DNA of 64,000 nt, taken from NCBI RefSeq assembly GCF_024166365.1, contig NC_064820.1, forward strand, positions 141,938,001 to 142,002,000, in the 5' to 3' direction. This DNA comes from Elephas maximus indicus (Eukaryota; Chordata; Mammalia; Proboscidea; Elephantidae). Below, in pieces: positions 20,940-35,773 of the stretch. The position numbers were made by a program, and so were the translations under genes. The notes beneath the pieces are model-generated. The model worked only from the letters and a program-made list of their open reading frames with translations. It ran no database searches and was not told the origin of the DNA. Numbering within the stretch: the stretch's first letter is position 1; the number at the start of each line of letters is the position of its first letter.

Positions 20940-23130
20940 CTCTTTATTTACTTCTTTATTTCTTCTATTTAGGACTTACTTCTCATCCTGAATATGATGG
21001 CTAACTCTGTTACTGGTCCCTGGGCACATGGAGTCCAAAGTATACTGATGGCACTTATAACTTGCAGTTCATTGAGACCCTTGCTCTGTCCCCCGGTTAT
21101 AATCCAAAAACAAAAACAAATCAACTGCTTTCAAGTTGATTCCAACTCATGACAACCCTATAGGACAGGGCAGAATTGCCCCATAGGGTTTCCAAGGCTG
21201 TAAATCTTTACAGAAGCAGAATGGCACATCTTTCTTCTGTGGAGCAACTGATGGGTTTCAACCATCAATCTTTAGGTTAACAGCTAAGTGCTTAATCACT
21301 GAGGCACCAGGGCTCCTTCTTGGCTATAAGGTGTCCTTTTATTTGGGACCAGAACCTCTATCCATGCAGAAGCCAGAGTTGAAAGAAAGGGAAGTAAGAA
21401 AGTCTTCCTTTGAGTCATTAAGAATGATAGTAAGTGGGGCCGCTCTTGTTTCTACCCCTTGGTCCCTGGGTCTATGTATCCTTCCTTTGAGGAACACAGA
21501 GTCATATAGATGTCTCTAATACAATAAATACACTACATCCCAAAGGATGTTATCCCATCATTTCAGAGTCTTTTCTCTGAGCTGGCACTTTAGCTGTGCC
21601 TTTAGAAGGCTATTCTAGCATTCTGTGAGTTCAGTTGCTTCTGGTTAGTGCAGTGTGTGATACCTCCAGTGGACCCATGGTCATGGCCCACTTCCAAACT
21701 TCTTCAGTATGAAGTGAGTGCCCTAGTTGGGTGATATACTCTGTGGGATTCCATGCCTGAGATGATTAGACATTACATGTGCCCTCTGATAGTGGTACTG
21801 GCTGAGGTTATACAGGCAGAAAAGGCAAATCTACACCTTGAATAGATATTTCTGTTTGTGAGACTGAACTACTGGCCCTTCCAGAATGGAAAAGCCTCAA
21901 GGAAGTCAATTCCACCAAGTGGCCAGTTGCTCTCCTCAAGGAATAGGCACAATGTTGGCCTCTAATATTGACAATTTTCCAATGCAGTAGCCTTGGCAAA
22001 TGGGAGACAATGCTGTGATGACCCTATATACTTTCTATTTATACCACCATAGTCATTCCATTTATGGGTCTACCATTACTGTTCTGGGGTAAACAATGGC
22101 AAAGCCTGCCTAATGTTAGATGCTTTCTCATGACCAATAATGTTTCACACAAAAATTGTAACATTTATGACCATTTCTATATGTTCAACCCTTATTTTCA
22201 GCCTAGGAGCTAGGAGAGAAAGTAGGGGCAGCTCCTGCGGGGGATGTTTTTTGCCCTGTGGGGAAGAGACTTCTGCAACTTCTTTCATCACAGTAGAATT
22301 GCTAGACATTAATACAAAGTAGTGGGCCACCTCTGTGAGCTCAGAGGATTAAGGTGCAGGGCTCATATAGACTCAACATCCCCAGGACCATTCATCCAGA
22401 TTTCCCAATTTCAGGATCCCAGATTTTCCTCACCAGGGCCCTGGACTTCTATAACATTCGCATCTTAGCTGAGCATTCAAATGCCATTAGAGCTCTGTGA
22501 CTCTTAGAATTAAATCTTCAGCCTGACACTCAACTGACTCTTCTCTTCAAGAGGTAAGAACCTATTTGTAAGCTACCACAAAGGCTCTCTGACTCTTATA
22601 ATTATCCTTAGATTTATTGCTAATAGTTCTCAGTCTCTCATTACCCTTTCACAAGTTGTCAATACAATTTAGCAGTAACCAGCCAACTTCACTATCTTTG
22701 TAGGCATTGTCCCTTGTATATTTTTCTAATGCATCATTATACCTGCTACAGCATTCCCCTCCACTAGACATTTTTCTAGGTTACCACTTGTAAATCCTTA
22801 GCAATTGAGCCAATCCATCCACACCATCTACTAACTAGCACAGCAACCTCTTCACCTGTCAGTTTAGGGATGAGCCAGTCCTGCATCCCTGTCTTAGTAT
22901 ATGTATTCTCAGGCAACTCAGTACCACATGAAAGAAAATGACGAGGAAGCTGAGGAGCAATGGGAGAGCCATCATACCATGACATGTGACACTGAATAGA
23001 GAAAGAGGAAGGACGGTTAGGTGAAAGAGTCCTGTACTGCTGTGCCATCTAAGGAAAGTTTGGCAAGGGCATCTGGGGTTCTTGAGTCAAAATCAGGTGT
23101 CAGTAGACTCCAGTATCTCCCAGGAATGGG
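20940..23130 (-). mobile_element. Old ERVL-like internal (pol) fragment, antisense
   Basis: The stretch at about 21590-22100 follows, in order and in antisense, the integrase-region nucleotide pattern I know from ERVL/class III endogenous retroviruses: 'tgatatactctgtgggattccatgcc', 'actggcccttccagaatgg', 'attccaccaagtggccagttgctctcctcaaggaatagg'. No frame longer than about 90 codons survives, and it is interrupted by an AfroSINE. The outer limits are soft: similarity outside 21590-22100 is weak and no paired LTRs are visible. Confidence 0.55.
21105..21316 (-). mobile_element. AfroSINE (long form), antisense
   Basis: A long-form element that keeps the extra middle block (minus-strand 'gaagaaagatgtgccattctgcttctgtaaagatttacagcc') absent from short copies. 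It is moderately diverged. A weak flanking repeat GGTTATAA / GGCTATAA is seen at 21095-21102 and 21322-21329. It lies within the ERVL-like block. Confidence 0.9.
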
Positions 23131-23244
23131 CCTGACTCATATAACCCTGCCATACTCAATCTCTGTCTGGGAGCATCCCATGTGAAACATATCCCTGACC
23201 ACAAAATGGAGATGGATTTCAGCATATAGCAACTGGGCCAGCTT

Positions 23245-23365
23245 CATGGGCATGTGGTCTGTGAAGTTACACAGAGTCCCACACTTAGCAGGGCCCTCTG
23301 CTTGTTTTAGAGTTCTGCTGTTGTCACCTCGATATTCTTAAAAATTTTACCCCTGAACAGGTATT
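23245..23365 (+). repeat. Unassigned old interspersed repeat (copy 2)
   Basis: Diverged copy of the block at 5235-5400: 'ctgtgaagttacacagagtcccacacttagcagggccctctgcttg...gttctgctgttgtcacc...attcttaaaaatttta'. Confidence 0.5.
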
Positions 23366-23865
23366 TTATAAGTGAAGTTTAATGGGACAATGGAGCATTT
23401 GTGTGAGCATAATGTATGTCTGCCACTTTATGTCGCTCTATTCATGTGTGGAATTTTCGAAACACCATTCTGGTGGACTCACAATGTATGGCAGTTCAGC
23501 TAGACAGTGCAAATACAAGGCAAGCGTGTTACACCTACAACTGAATAAGCAAGTGCACTGATTGGCCAAGAGACCATGCTTTCTGTTCAAAACAGAACCT
23601 GCTTCAAACTCAGAAGTTCTAAGAAACATTAACTACTAAGGACTATATCTTATCCTTTCTTTCCTGTATCACTTCCCTGTATTAACTGATAACTTACACA
23701 GAAAATAAAGACAGAGAAGGAGAGGGAAAGACCACAGCTTCTTTTCTCTTCAGCTCTTTACTCATCACTAGCCTGGAGGTAGACAGTGTTAACAGAATGT
23801 GTGTGTTTTAAGAAGTGAAATGAGAATATCTGTGTTAGTTTTGTGCAGTGTCTCAACTATTCTGG

Positions 23866-24383
23866 TGTCATGGATTGAATTACGTCTCCCCAAAAATGTG
23901 TGTCTCAACTTGTTTAGGCCATGATTCCCAGTATTGTGTGGTTGTCCTCCATTTTGTGATTCTAATTTTATGCTAAAGAGGATTAGGGTGGGATTGTAAC
24001 ACCACCCTTACTCAGGTCACCTCCCTGATCCAAGGTAAAGGGAGTTTCCCTGGGTATGTGACTTGCACCACCTTTTATCTCTCAAGAGATAAAAGGAAAG
24101 GGAAGCAAGCAGAGAGTTGGGGATCTCATACCACCAAGAAAGCAGCACCAGGAGCAGAGCGCATCCTTTGGACCCGGGGTCCCTGTGCCTGAGAAGCAAC
24201 TTGACCAGGGAAAGTTTGAAAACAAGGAATCTTCCTCCAGAGCTGACAGAGAAAGTCTTCCCCTGGAGTTAACATCCTAAATTTGGACTTATAGCCTACT
24301 TTACTGTGAAGAAATAAATCTCTCTCTGTTAAAGCCATCCACTTGTGGTATTTCTGTTATGGCAGCACTAGATGAGCAAGACA
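23866..24383 (+). mobile_element. Solo LTR, MaLR/ERVL-like, with perfect 5-bp duplications
   Basis: A 518-bp LTR beginning TGTCATGGATTGAATTACG and ending AGCAAGACA (TG...CA), with AATAAA near 24313, flanked exactly by TCTGG at 23861-23865 and 24384-24388. Five-bp duplications and the TGTxATGGxTTGAAT start are typical of ERVL-MaLR LTRs. There is no internal sequence, so it is a solo LTR formed by recombination. The same family occurs at 50756-51263 and 51438-51951. Confidence 0.88.
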
Positions 24384-24388
24384 TCTGG

Positions 24389-25007
24389 TAAGAACAAAAT
24401 ACATATACATGTAGGAGCTATGAAATATGAATTGTGTAATTTTGGAGTTTCCACATACTAGTTGACTGCTCCTATATTTTTATTTAAAGCTGGCATTGCA
24501 TAATATAAAAATGAACAATAAAATTCATGATAATAATTTGAAATATTAATTGTCCTTTACTTTCAGTACCTTTAACAATACTTCTTTTTTTACAACAGAC
24601 TCCAGAAATTATGTAGCTGGCACTACCTAGGACCCTTAGTCAGTTGTGCATCCTGTAGTTGAAGTCCTGCATAGTGTATTGTCATAGTTGTCACATGGGT
24701 GTCGCTGTACAGAAAATCCAGGATCCAAAACTAAAACTCCTGAATCCCAATACTTCTGTTAGCTCACCAAACCACATATCCTCTGCATAGAGCTGCCTCC
24801 ATTTTTCCTGTCAAGGTATGTTTAGAACTCCTGTGGAGGTAAGCTCCTCATCAACAGAGTGCCTGTTTTACATCCTAAACCAATGTAAGTGACAGATGGT
24901 GATGATTATGTATATCAGTCATACTTGACAAGGGGGCCACTCTATCCCTCTGAATCAAAGTGTAGCTCATCTGTTCAAGGCTTTGCTGTTTTTCCTTAGA
25001 GGAGCAG
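24389..25007. other. Non-coding sequence, nothing recognised
   Basis: A faint match near 24595-24660 to old repetitive DNA ('gaaattatgtagctggcactacc') is too short to call. Confidence 0.45.
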
Positions 25008-25175
25008 TTAAGGCTGTGGGTCCCATAGTCGGACTGTCTGGATTCCAATTCTGAATCAACAATGTGACCTGATATATTATTTACTATAAACTTCAGTTTC
25101 TTACTCTATGAAATAGGGTAAGATGAAGTAATTTCTCGTGGGTAAAAACATTTATCATGGTGGTAGGCACGTATT
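25008..25175 (+). repeat. MIR-like ancient SINE
   Basis: Sense MIR features in order: 'aaggctgtgggtcccatagtcggactgtctggattccaattctg', 'aatgtgacctg', 'aaacttcagtttcttactctatgaaatagggta', 'tggtggtaggcacg'. Confidence 0.75.
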
Positions 25176-26261
25176 TTTCAGAGTTATCTATTGTTATAAT
25201 TCTCTTCTAGGACTGTTAACAGTTTAAACCCTCCAGAAACCAAGATCAGTCCATTCAGCCCTAAATTTATGAAAATTTATCTTTATGTTCAAAGACCAAC
25301 TTCCTTGAGTACCTAATTAAGCTGATGATACATCAGAACCCTCAGGCCATTGTCTGCTCATCTCAGACTTTGCTCAATACATGTGATTTAATGATGGTTT
25401 ATTCCCTCTAAAAAAAAAAAAAAGGAAATTAAAATAAATAATTTTCTTTTGTGTGTAACCATGTAAATAAACATCTACCTATAACTTTTGTACCACAAGG
25501 AAAGAACCTTATCTTGTGCAAACTTAACATATTATCCTATACATGGCTAGTTCTCAACAAATAATGAAAATTATAACACTAATTATTCAGTTATATAAAT
25601 ACTTTATTATTAAACATAACATAGTTATTTTGTTTAATTGCATGAGAGATTTTGATGTTGGATTACAGATTATTACAGATACCTTTTATTATTATTATTA
25701 TTCAGCATGTCTGTAGATTAATAGGAAAGAAATTAATATATTTTTTCCAACTGGAATTGAAGGTTTTAAAAATATAAATCTCCAGAGCTTATTTTCCCTT
25801 TCCAGCTTATCAAAGGTTAAATTAAAAGACCACTCAGTTGCTTTCAGTCACCGGTATGTGGAATTTGAGCACATCAAAGCAAAGCAAAAGGCCAGTGTTG
25901 CTCCATCCTCTGGCTTTTGGCATGATCCTGATGAGAAATAGATTATCAAGTGGTCTTTGGGTAGCCACACTCTGCTGTTATTGAATTTCTCCTCTTTGCA
26001 AGTCCCTAGACTTCATTACAGTCTAAGACCGCATTGAAGTTACTAAAATTTTTGATAGACTAGTACCTTTAATGGTCCTTCCTCATTTCTGTATCATTCC
26101 CAATTGAACTTGAGTTGAACTGAAATTCTTCAGGACAAAAAAAAAAAAGCTGACTTCGGTAACTTAGTCAAAGTACTTCAAATCTGGGTCTCGGTAATAG
26201 TAATCTGGAGATAACAACTGATTGATACGTTTACCTCTGAATTAAAGACAATTTGAGTTCC
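25176..26261. other. Non-coding sequence, nothing recognised
   Basis: AT-rich with an A run at about 25411-25424 and an ATT triplet run near 25688-25702. No gene signal. Confidence 0.45.
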
Positions 26262-26273
26262 TTTTGGGGTCTT

Positions 26274-26442
26274 TGGAAACCCTGGTGGCATAGTGGTTAA
26301 GTGCTATGGCTGCTAACCAAAAGGCCAGCAGTTCAAATCCACCAGGCGCTCCTTGGAAACTCTATGGGGAAGTTCCACTCTGACCTATAGGGTGGCTATG
26401 AGTTGGAATCGACTCCATGGCAATGTTTTTTTTTTTTTTTCT
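26274..26442 (+). mobile_element. AfroSINE, sense
   Basis: Short-form copy with head, GCTATGGCTGCTAACC, the tail GAATCGACTCCATGGCAATG, and a T-rich end. The flanks TTTTGGGGTCTT (26262-26273) and TTTTGAGATCTT (26443-26454) agree at 10 of 12 positions and are a decayed duplication. Confidence 0.93.
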
Positions 26443-26454
26443 TTTTGAGATCTT

Positions 26455-27229
26455 CAAGGTCAGTTATAGTAGCAATTATTTCTTGGGAAAATATTCTTCC
26501 TTGTTATTCAAGAAATCCGTAACTGTGAGTAAGAGAAAGTTCAAATTTCTCTTGACTAATTAAGGTCCAGTTCAGATAAAATCTGTGCTTTACCAACCAC
26601 GAGAAGCTCTGCTCCCGAGTAAGAGGGAAAATTAAGACCAGCCCTACTCTCCTCAGCAGAGACTTCTTTTTCCTTCTTGACTTCATCATCTTCTACGTTT
26701 GAAAATAAGGCCCAGACTCTTAGAAACCAATATTTTATACACAAGTGAAACATGAAAGGAAAATAAATCCTGGATGTAAGCATACCTGTTTGTCTCTTTT
26801 CTGAACTTTAATCTCATTGGACCCATTGACACACCATTCACTAGGCAGAATATAAAGCCCCAAATATTTTCGTTCTGTTCAAACAAATTGTGAAACTCTT
26901 CTTCTCCTTATGACCTGTGGGTCCTCTGTTCCACTTTTCATTCAACTCCTGAACATTGATTTTACTTTCTGCAATTTCTGCCCTTGATTTCCCTGCCTTC
27001 ACATTTGGTATTCTCTGTGGACTTTGCTCAACTCACCTTTTTTGGCTTTTTCTAATTCTACCTGTCTTGTGTTTACAGGTAACTGTTCAAAAATCTTTAT
27101 TTCAAGCATCCCCATTTATGACTACCATTTCCCATTGTGTTAATATCAGGGCTGCACAAATGCACAGAAAAAGCCAGGAACATAGTTTCTTAATACCTCC
27201 TTCTTACTGCATGACACCTTTTTTTCTGT
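26455..27229. other. Non-coding sequence, nothing recognised
   Basis: Overlapping minus-strand frames of 61-75 codons at 26504-26886 share no domain and I treat them as chance. Confidence 0.45.
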
Positions 27230-27640
27230 TTTTCTAACATTCTTGTTGTTTTCTACCACCTTTCCTTCCACTTGTTATTTTCTCTGCTAAGAATAGTCTT
27301 CCTCCAACATTTTATGTGATTTGTTTATCCCCAACAGAGCTCATATGTTTTCTAACTAGAGAGGTCTCCCTGTGACCCTCTACAAAGATACCTTCTACAA
27401 CTATTTTCTGTCTCATCACTGTTCTTTTCCCTCAGAGTACTTATTATTCTCTGTAAAGAGCTTTAAAAAAATACAGTATTTATTGTCTGTAAATAAATAG
27501 GAGCTACATGAAAGGATTTTTATCTCATCCCCAATTATGTCCTCGGCACCTAGCCTGATGCATAGTAAACACAGTATAAATGTATTTTTAAATACATTAA
27601 TAGATAAATAAAAGAGTGAATAAATTAATGAATTAAGAAT
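27230..27640 (+). repeat. L2-like LINE 3' end
   Basis: Sense L2 3'-end pattern: 'ctctacaaagataccttct', 'gtctcatcactgttcttttccctcagagtacttattattctctg', 'aataggagctacatgaaagg', 'tcctcggcacctagcctgatgcatagtaaacacagtataaatg', then a short run rich in 'aataaatgaat'. Confidence 0.65.
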
Positions 27641-29642
27641 GTATTAACAAATGAGGTAGTAATTACCCCAGCCCCAGAAAATTCAAACTCCTTCAATAGT
27701 ATCTGATTTGTGCTCTTTTGACTAACTTTTTCTTCATCACATACCAAAATACTGAAACACACAGAACCTCCATGGTAATATTTGTAATATTACCCTCTGT
27801 AATATTCTGCCTAAGCCGTATTGTTTTTTCCAACATTATTCAAAAACACACAGAACAAAGGAAGACAGTCTCAGAGTCTAATTAGCTGTAGGGCTGATTA
27901 ATGTGTAACTTTGAATTATGATTCTTTAATAAATTAAAGTTTCTTAGAAATTATTGAGTCTTTTCTAAAAGAAAACATCTCATTATAGAAATGCTTCCCT
28001 AACAGACAATTTTAATGGGAATATACATACACACACTCACATATGTGCACACACACCAGAGGAAATGGTAGGGAAACTATATTTATAGTGACTTTAGGCA
28101 AGAAAATTATAAAGTGAGGAGAAGGGCTACACAACAAAAGCCTGAAATGCCATCTCTGTAGTTCACGACATCAAGTGAACCAATTTGCTGCAAAGAACAA
28201 TCACGAAGCAATTTAGAGAAAATAATAAAATCTTTTTATTTTTAAAGAATGAGTAATCCTTCTTTATCTTTTCATTTTTCTTGAGTGCTAAAAAGCATTA
28301 AACACCAGAGAATGTAACTCTCTACCAATTAGTTGAGATTTTGTTCCACTTCCTTATGACTTTTAAATATTTATAAATTGTCTTAAAAGGGGTGGGAGAC
28401 AAATCTTAAAACAGCAGATGTACAGATGTGAGCTGTCAGACAAATGTAATGGCTAAAATAATACTTTCAAACACAGAAGTTTTTTTTTCTTTTTTTTAAT
28501 CTCCCTGTTCCAAGAGAGCAATAAACAAAGCTGCAACATCGCAGATTTCCATGGATCTTAATTAATTGGTGGGAGTTATTTTTCTTTGAAAAGACTCAAT
28601 GTTTCTTCCCATTTCCCATGATCTTATTAATTATCTGAGCCACTTTAGTGTGTGTGTATGTGTGTTTCTACTCATTGATAAAAGAGGGAGATATATCCAG
28701 CTTTTAGAGAAATTGCACTCTTATAAAATGTCTTGTAATTACTGATTCCTTATCATTTTAATTTGAGTAAGTGGGTCATAGGCAATTAATTATTTTTGCA
28801 ATTCACTCAACGTTTTAAAACTTTCATTTGACCCGTGCCTCTTGAAACAAAACTAAAATCGGCTTTTCATTTAAAAATGCAAATAAAAAAATACAGGGGT
28901 TATATGCTTTATTTTATCTTAAAAAATAAGTCTACAAAAAATTTCACTGAGATTTTTTTGCCTGCATCAACTAGACAATTTCACATGTGACAGTGCTTAA
29001 CAGGGCCATAAATAATGTAAATTTTAAGAAGTCAAAGTTGGGTTGGAACTCAAAAATTTATCTAAAATACTGATTCCAGAACATAAATACTTTTATCTCA
29101 AAAATCACTCCTTTATCCATTTTATCTTAATTATACAAATTACAATCAACCAAATAAGCATTTTTATTCAAAACTCTAACAGAACAAATCATGCTTATTT
29201 GTCCAATTTGGAGCCTAATCTATTGGAGTAGGTCTTCCTCAGGTGGATATCATGTGAATTATATGATTTCTGTGCTTCTAAATTCCTAAGATATAATAAA
29301 TGGTCATAGAAGTTTTCTTTGCAAACTGAAAGCATTGATTTGGTGCATATGACAAGAGAAATTAAATTAATAGTAAGTGAAAGCTTCACTTCATATCCTC
29401 TAGGGATCTAAATGTTAAGTGCAGCAACCTAAAACAAATACTTGATTTTTGTCCTTCCATCCATTGTTTGTTTTCAACAAAGGCATAAAGAATAATTCTA
29501 GCCTTCTCTATGCCTTATGGAAAAGTATGTGTAACTCCCCCAAAAACACTTTCCTGTCCTAACAATCCATATGGACAAGAATGAGAAAACATAGTAGAAA
29601 GCAATAACAATTGCTTGTTCTATACTATGGATTGAAGTCATC
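27641..29642. other. Long non-coding AT-rich stretch
   Basis: Two kilobases with no recognised repeat or gene. A short CA-rich patch lies at 28026-28056 and a T-rich run at about 28483-28498. Its freedom from young repeats is notable in this window, but nothing specific can be read from it. Confidence 0.45.
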
Positions 29643-30175
29643 ATTGTTAGTTGCTGCCAAGTCAGCTTTGACATATGGCATCCTCATGTATAACAGAGTG
29701 AAATGTTGCTCAGCCCTGTGCCATCTTCATGGTTGGTGGTATGTTTGAACCCATTGTATCAGTCCATTTCACTGAGGGTTTCCCTCATTTTTGTTGGCCC
29801 TCTGCTTTACCAAACATGATGTTCTTTTCTTGTGAATGGTCTTTCCTGATGATGTGTCTAAAGTGAGAGAGTTGAAATCTTGCCGTCCTAATTTTTAAGG
29901 GATAGTCTGGTTGTATTTCTTCTAAGACTGACTTGTTCATTTTTTTTTTTTTTTTGGCAATCCACAGTATGTTCAATATTCTTCACCAGCACCACTGTTC
30001 AAACGTGTTAATTCTTCTGTCTCCCTTTTTCATTATCCAACTTTCACATGCATATGATGTTATTAAAAGACCATGACTTGAATCAGATCACCTTAGTCAA
30101 CAAAGAGACATCATTGACTTCTAAAATTTTACAGAGATCTTTTGCAGCAGATTTTTCCAATGCAATACATTGTTA
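29643..30175 (-). mobile_element. RTE (BovB-like) LINE 3' fragment, antisense
   Basis: The minus strand carries the 3' portion of RTE, from about 'ttgcattggaaaaatctgctgcaaaag' near 30170 to the tail 'gacttggcagcaactaac' at 29643. In between come 'catatgcatgtgaaagttgg', 'aacatactgtggattgcc' and 'aaacatgatgttc' (shown + strand 29812-29824). The frames are broken, and a T run (about 29940-29955) interrupts it. This region complements the 17580-19960 copy, which lacks the 3' part. Confidence 0.7.
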
Positions 30176-30855
30176 GGTTTCTTGAGTGGATAGGAAGATA
30201 CAGAGTTTCTGTTGATAAAAAAGTATGCTGCAATTTTTCTGGTCAGGGAATAGTATATGAACCTTTTACAATTATTTGGAAAAACAGAAAATAAAACCAT
30301 TCATTAGGTTTCCTTTCTTGAGTCTACAATCTATGGAGACATCCCATCCAAAAGATCTAGCTCTTTGCTTACCTAGTAATTAATGTATCATTGCAGTCTC
30401 AGCAGCAAGTGGTATGTCTGTATCATCAACAAATGGAGTGAACTGGAGCAAGAATCCTGTCAAATCTCAGGGTGGTATCCTGAAGGACATTCAGGAAAGA
30501 GATAAAAAGTTTCCAAGGATCAGAAGAGTATAATCCATTTGATTTTGATGAATTTCCTCATAGTTACATGTAAAGGCTCTGACATAGCCTGATATTTTCA
30601 AAGTATAATTTTTCTGAGTGAATGGTCCTAACTCAAGAGCCTGAATCTTTATAGTAATTTACCCCTGGATCTTATTACATTCAGAACTCAGGACAATACT
30701 TAGGAAAGTTTGCTTTTTATCTTAATTTCCTGCCTGGAAGTCAACAGAAAAGTAGTTTTATTCAACTTCTATCATTATATTTTTGATTATGTCAAAAATT
30801 GTTTTGCAGCTAGCCCAAAGCTTTTTCAGTGGGGGCACTTATAAGTAATTGAGTG
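30176..30855. other. Non-coding sequence, nothing recognised
   Basis: Possibly an older continuation of repeat material, but no motif is specific. It ends with the target copy of the HNRNPA1 retrocopy (30856-30877). Confidence 0.4.
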
Positions 30856-30877
30856 AAAAGAGATGTTGTATTATCAG

Positions 30878-32409
<1,532 letters not shown>

Positions 32410-32426
32410 GAGATACTGTATATCAG

Positions 32427-34741
32427 ATATGGAAGGTGATGATAAATAAAAATCTACAGTTATGAGGGTATTTGTTCAACTCACCACTGAAGACTTGTGG
32501 ATGGTGAGATTATAGGTTTTGTCAATATAGTTCTGTGATACTTGAAATGAGCAGAAAGTATCTGAATTTTAAAAGTGCCTTTGCTTGGCTAACAGAGAAC
32601 CTGGAACCATTTGTCTTGTGTCCACAAGACAGTGTGATCAGCAGGACAGAGGCAATACCTGCCACTTGGGAACTAAGAGCAACAAATGAGAAGCCTGAAA
32701 CTGACAGGCTATAACTCATAAGTGTCCAAACTCTGCCCTCAGATACTCTTAGGCAGGTCCCACTGGGGCTTTAGCTGGAAGTCAATTGAATTTCAGGGCC
32801 TGAAAGGAACTCTTGGTCTACTGGGAGCAACTATTCTCAGCTGAAACATGGACAAGGAGTTTTAGATAATAATCAGACACTAACAGTAACCATCTGGATA
32901 AAAATACAATTGTTTTCTCTTCCTTACAACCAGCCACAGACCAGGAACACATACCCAATGGTAATAAACTAAAATTACATCTTCGGCCTCCATTTGATAT
33001 TAATTAGACATCACACATCCTGTATAAGACCCCTACTTAGTATTCCAGGATGGGAAACTTACAAAAGGAGCACTCTCACTCTGTGAGAAACTAAGCCCTC
33101 TGACCCCTGCCCCCCAGGAGAAGAGGAAGTACATATGTAAGAGACTGTGACTATAACATGAATTAATAAGGAGAAGAGTCAATCCCAAATAATCACTTCA
33201 TTCAGAAACAGCTTCTATGACTCTGTAACTATCAGTGGCCTAACAAAATGGCATACATATGGGAATTCTTAAATGCAAAGGGGTTATGGTGAATTGTTCA
33301 TTTAAATCAGTCCACTGGGCATGGAATAGGATAATCCGTGATCTCCACATCTTTATGTAACATATGCTTTAGGAAAATGCAATAAAATAGGAAAGATTAT
33401 CTTGGAATATAAATATAAACAAAAAACACAAATGGAATCATGAACACCGATTTCCATCCCTATGCGCTGAATTTTTTTGGTATGCACTGAAGGAGCTCTT
33501 GAACAAAGTTGAATAGGTGTGAGATTGTTAACCTGGAAAAGTTTGGGGGCAAGGTATAGTTTAATGAAATATTTAATAAAAAGGATATTTTAGTGGAGAG
33601 GAAGAAAACTGGCATCCTGGAAGAAAAAAATTGCATGGAGAAGAAATATTCTAAAGTCATGGGCAATTTAGCCAGTGGATTTTCTCAAGCAAGACTCCCT
33701 TCAGTGCATGAAAAGAAACAAAAAAGAGAGTAGATTGCCAAATTTCAATTGCTTTTCAGTACATAACAGAATGTTTATATTTAATGAGAAAGGAAGCTGA
33801 AGTCCATTGTAAATAGATTTATAAACATACACACAATAAATATGAAAATAAATATCAAATGACCTGGTGAAAATAAAATCTAAGGCAATTAATTTTCCAA
33901 TAAGGAAACTGTACACATAGCACAATATCCCAATTAGCTCACATCTTTCAGGTTATTTTTGTGAAGATCTTTATAATATACCATGTACAGAATCATGCAA
34001 ATCATCATCTTTCAAATCTTGCTCCGATGGCATAATTGAATCCAAATAGATTTAAATTTGGATATGGCCACAAATTCCTATAGTGGCTTGTTCATGGCGT
34101 GCATGCTGTATTATGTTTTTCCTAGTCTCAAAGGTTTGTTCCATCATGAGCCAAATATATAGAATGTCCTGAATAATTAATAATGAAAAAAAAAAAAACT
34201 CAATCAGTAAAGATACACAGGTGGTGAATATCTGCTCTGGTGAATTATCTGTGGACAAAGAAATTGTCCACTTACTACACGTACTATACCTGATTATACC
34301 CTCCTCCAAAATGGATTAAGTAGTCACACTTGGAAGTACTTTGCATTGAGCTAGAGATTGCATTTGGCAGGATCTCTGAATTCAAAATGGATTCAAAATG
34401 AAGCAGTATTTGACATCCTTAATGAAATTTGATGTTGTAGCTTCCGGTATTTAATCTGTAGACAATTTATACAGAGTTTTATTTAAAAAAAAAAAAAAAG
34501 GTGGGGGGAAGAAGGATGATGGAGGGGGGAGTTAGGGAAAAAGAAAAGGAAGGGAGTAAGGTAAGCAAGGATGGATGTATTTTAGACTCATGGGAGTTCA
34601 TAAGAGATCTCCAGACCAGATCAAATTAATTTGTCGCTGTCTTAGTCAATGCAAAAGCTATCATCTGCCCATAGTAGTTATGGTTATGGTGGGTTCTTTT
34701 AGTCATGAACACTTAGGTACATTGGTGAAGAAAATCAAGCA
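32427..34741. other. Non-coding sequence, nothing recognised
   Basis: Over two kilobases with no gene or named repeat. A G-rich/A-rich patch lies at 34484-34570. It ends at the target copy of the second L1 (34742-34759). Confidence 0.45.
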
Positions 34742-35773
34742 AAAACCCGCTAAGCCAAGACAAAGAGTTTGGGCCAGGATGGTGAAGTAGTCAGACTCTT
34801 CCAGTGGGCCCTCTTAGAACAAAGACCCGAAAACACAAGTGAAGCAATTATATATATGACAAGCTAGGAAATCTGAGCACCAAAGGCAAAGTTAAGAAAT
34901 CGGACTGAGTGACGGGGGAGGGAAGGATGGTACAGAAGCAGTGAGGAGTTGCCGAGTCAGCAGCAGCACTTCAGCCCCTATTCCCCAGCAGTGGGGCTGG
35001 TGGTAGTGTTCTGGGATGTGGCTGCTTCAGTGAAAGAAGGCAAGCAAAGTTGTGCACCCTGACTCCCTGGTGTGACTGCTGTAGGACTGGTGGTGGTATT
35101 TAGGACATGGCTGGTTCAGAGAAAGAAGGCAAGTGTGGTGCTGCAGCCCCATCCCCAAGCATGACTGCAGAGTCAGCACACACAATCTACATACACCACT
35201 GGAATCTGAGATAAAACAGCACTCTGGGCACAAGATAAGTGATTTTGTCTAATTTGCCATGCACATCTAATAGCTCCTCTTTCTGAAAGAACTCTTTCCT
35301 ATCTATCTGATCCCTCCTCTCTCTGCCCTAGCTGGCTTCATTAACAGTTGATTTCTCTGGGCCTGAGATAGGTCCTACTGCACACCCTGAGCCATCCCTC
35401 TGGCCTTGGAGAAGGAGAAAATTAACAAACAGGGGAAAAATACTCTGCTGACTCCCCTAATCTGGAAACTCAGAGCAGAAGCAGCTCTAGTCCAGGCACA
35501 AGTGGTCCACAGACTTTGTAGTCACCCTTGCAGAGATCCAGGTGGCCCCATTACAGCAGATAGGATCTGGCTGTTATGTTGCAAGGGCGAATCTGTTTGA
35601 GGTCTGACTGTAACTGTTTTAGCTGTGTGGTAGAGAGACATGTTTTTGATGTTTGATACCACTCTGCCTATTAAACAGGGCCCTCACCTGCCCATAGCAG
35701 GGGCCTGAGAACTGGAGGCTCCACCCATACCACCTAGTTACCTGCAACAGGGTTCCAAGGATAAGTAGTGCCT

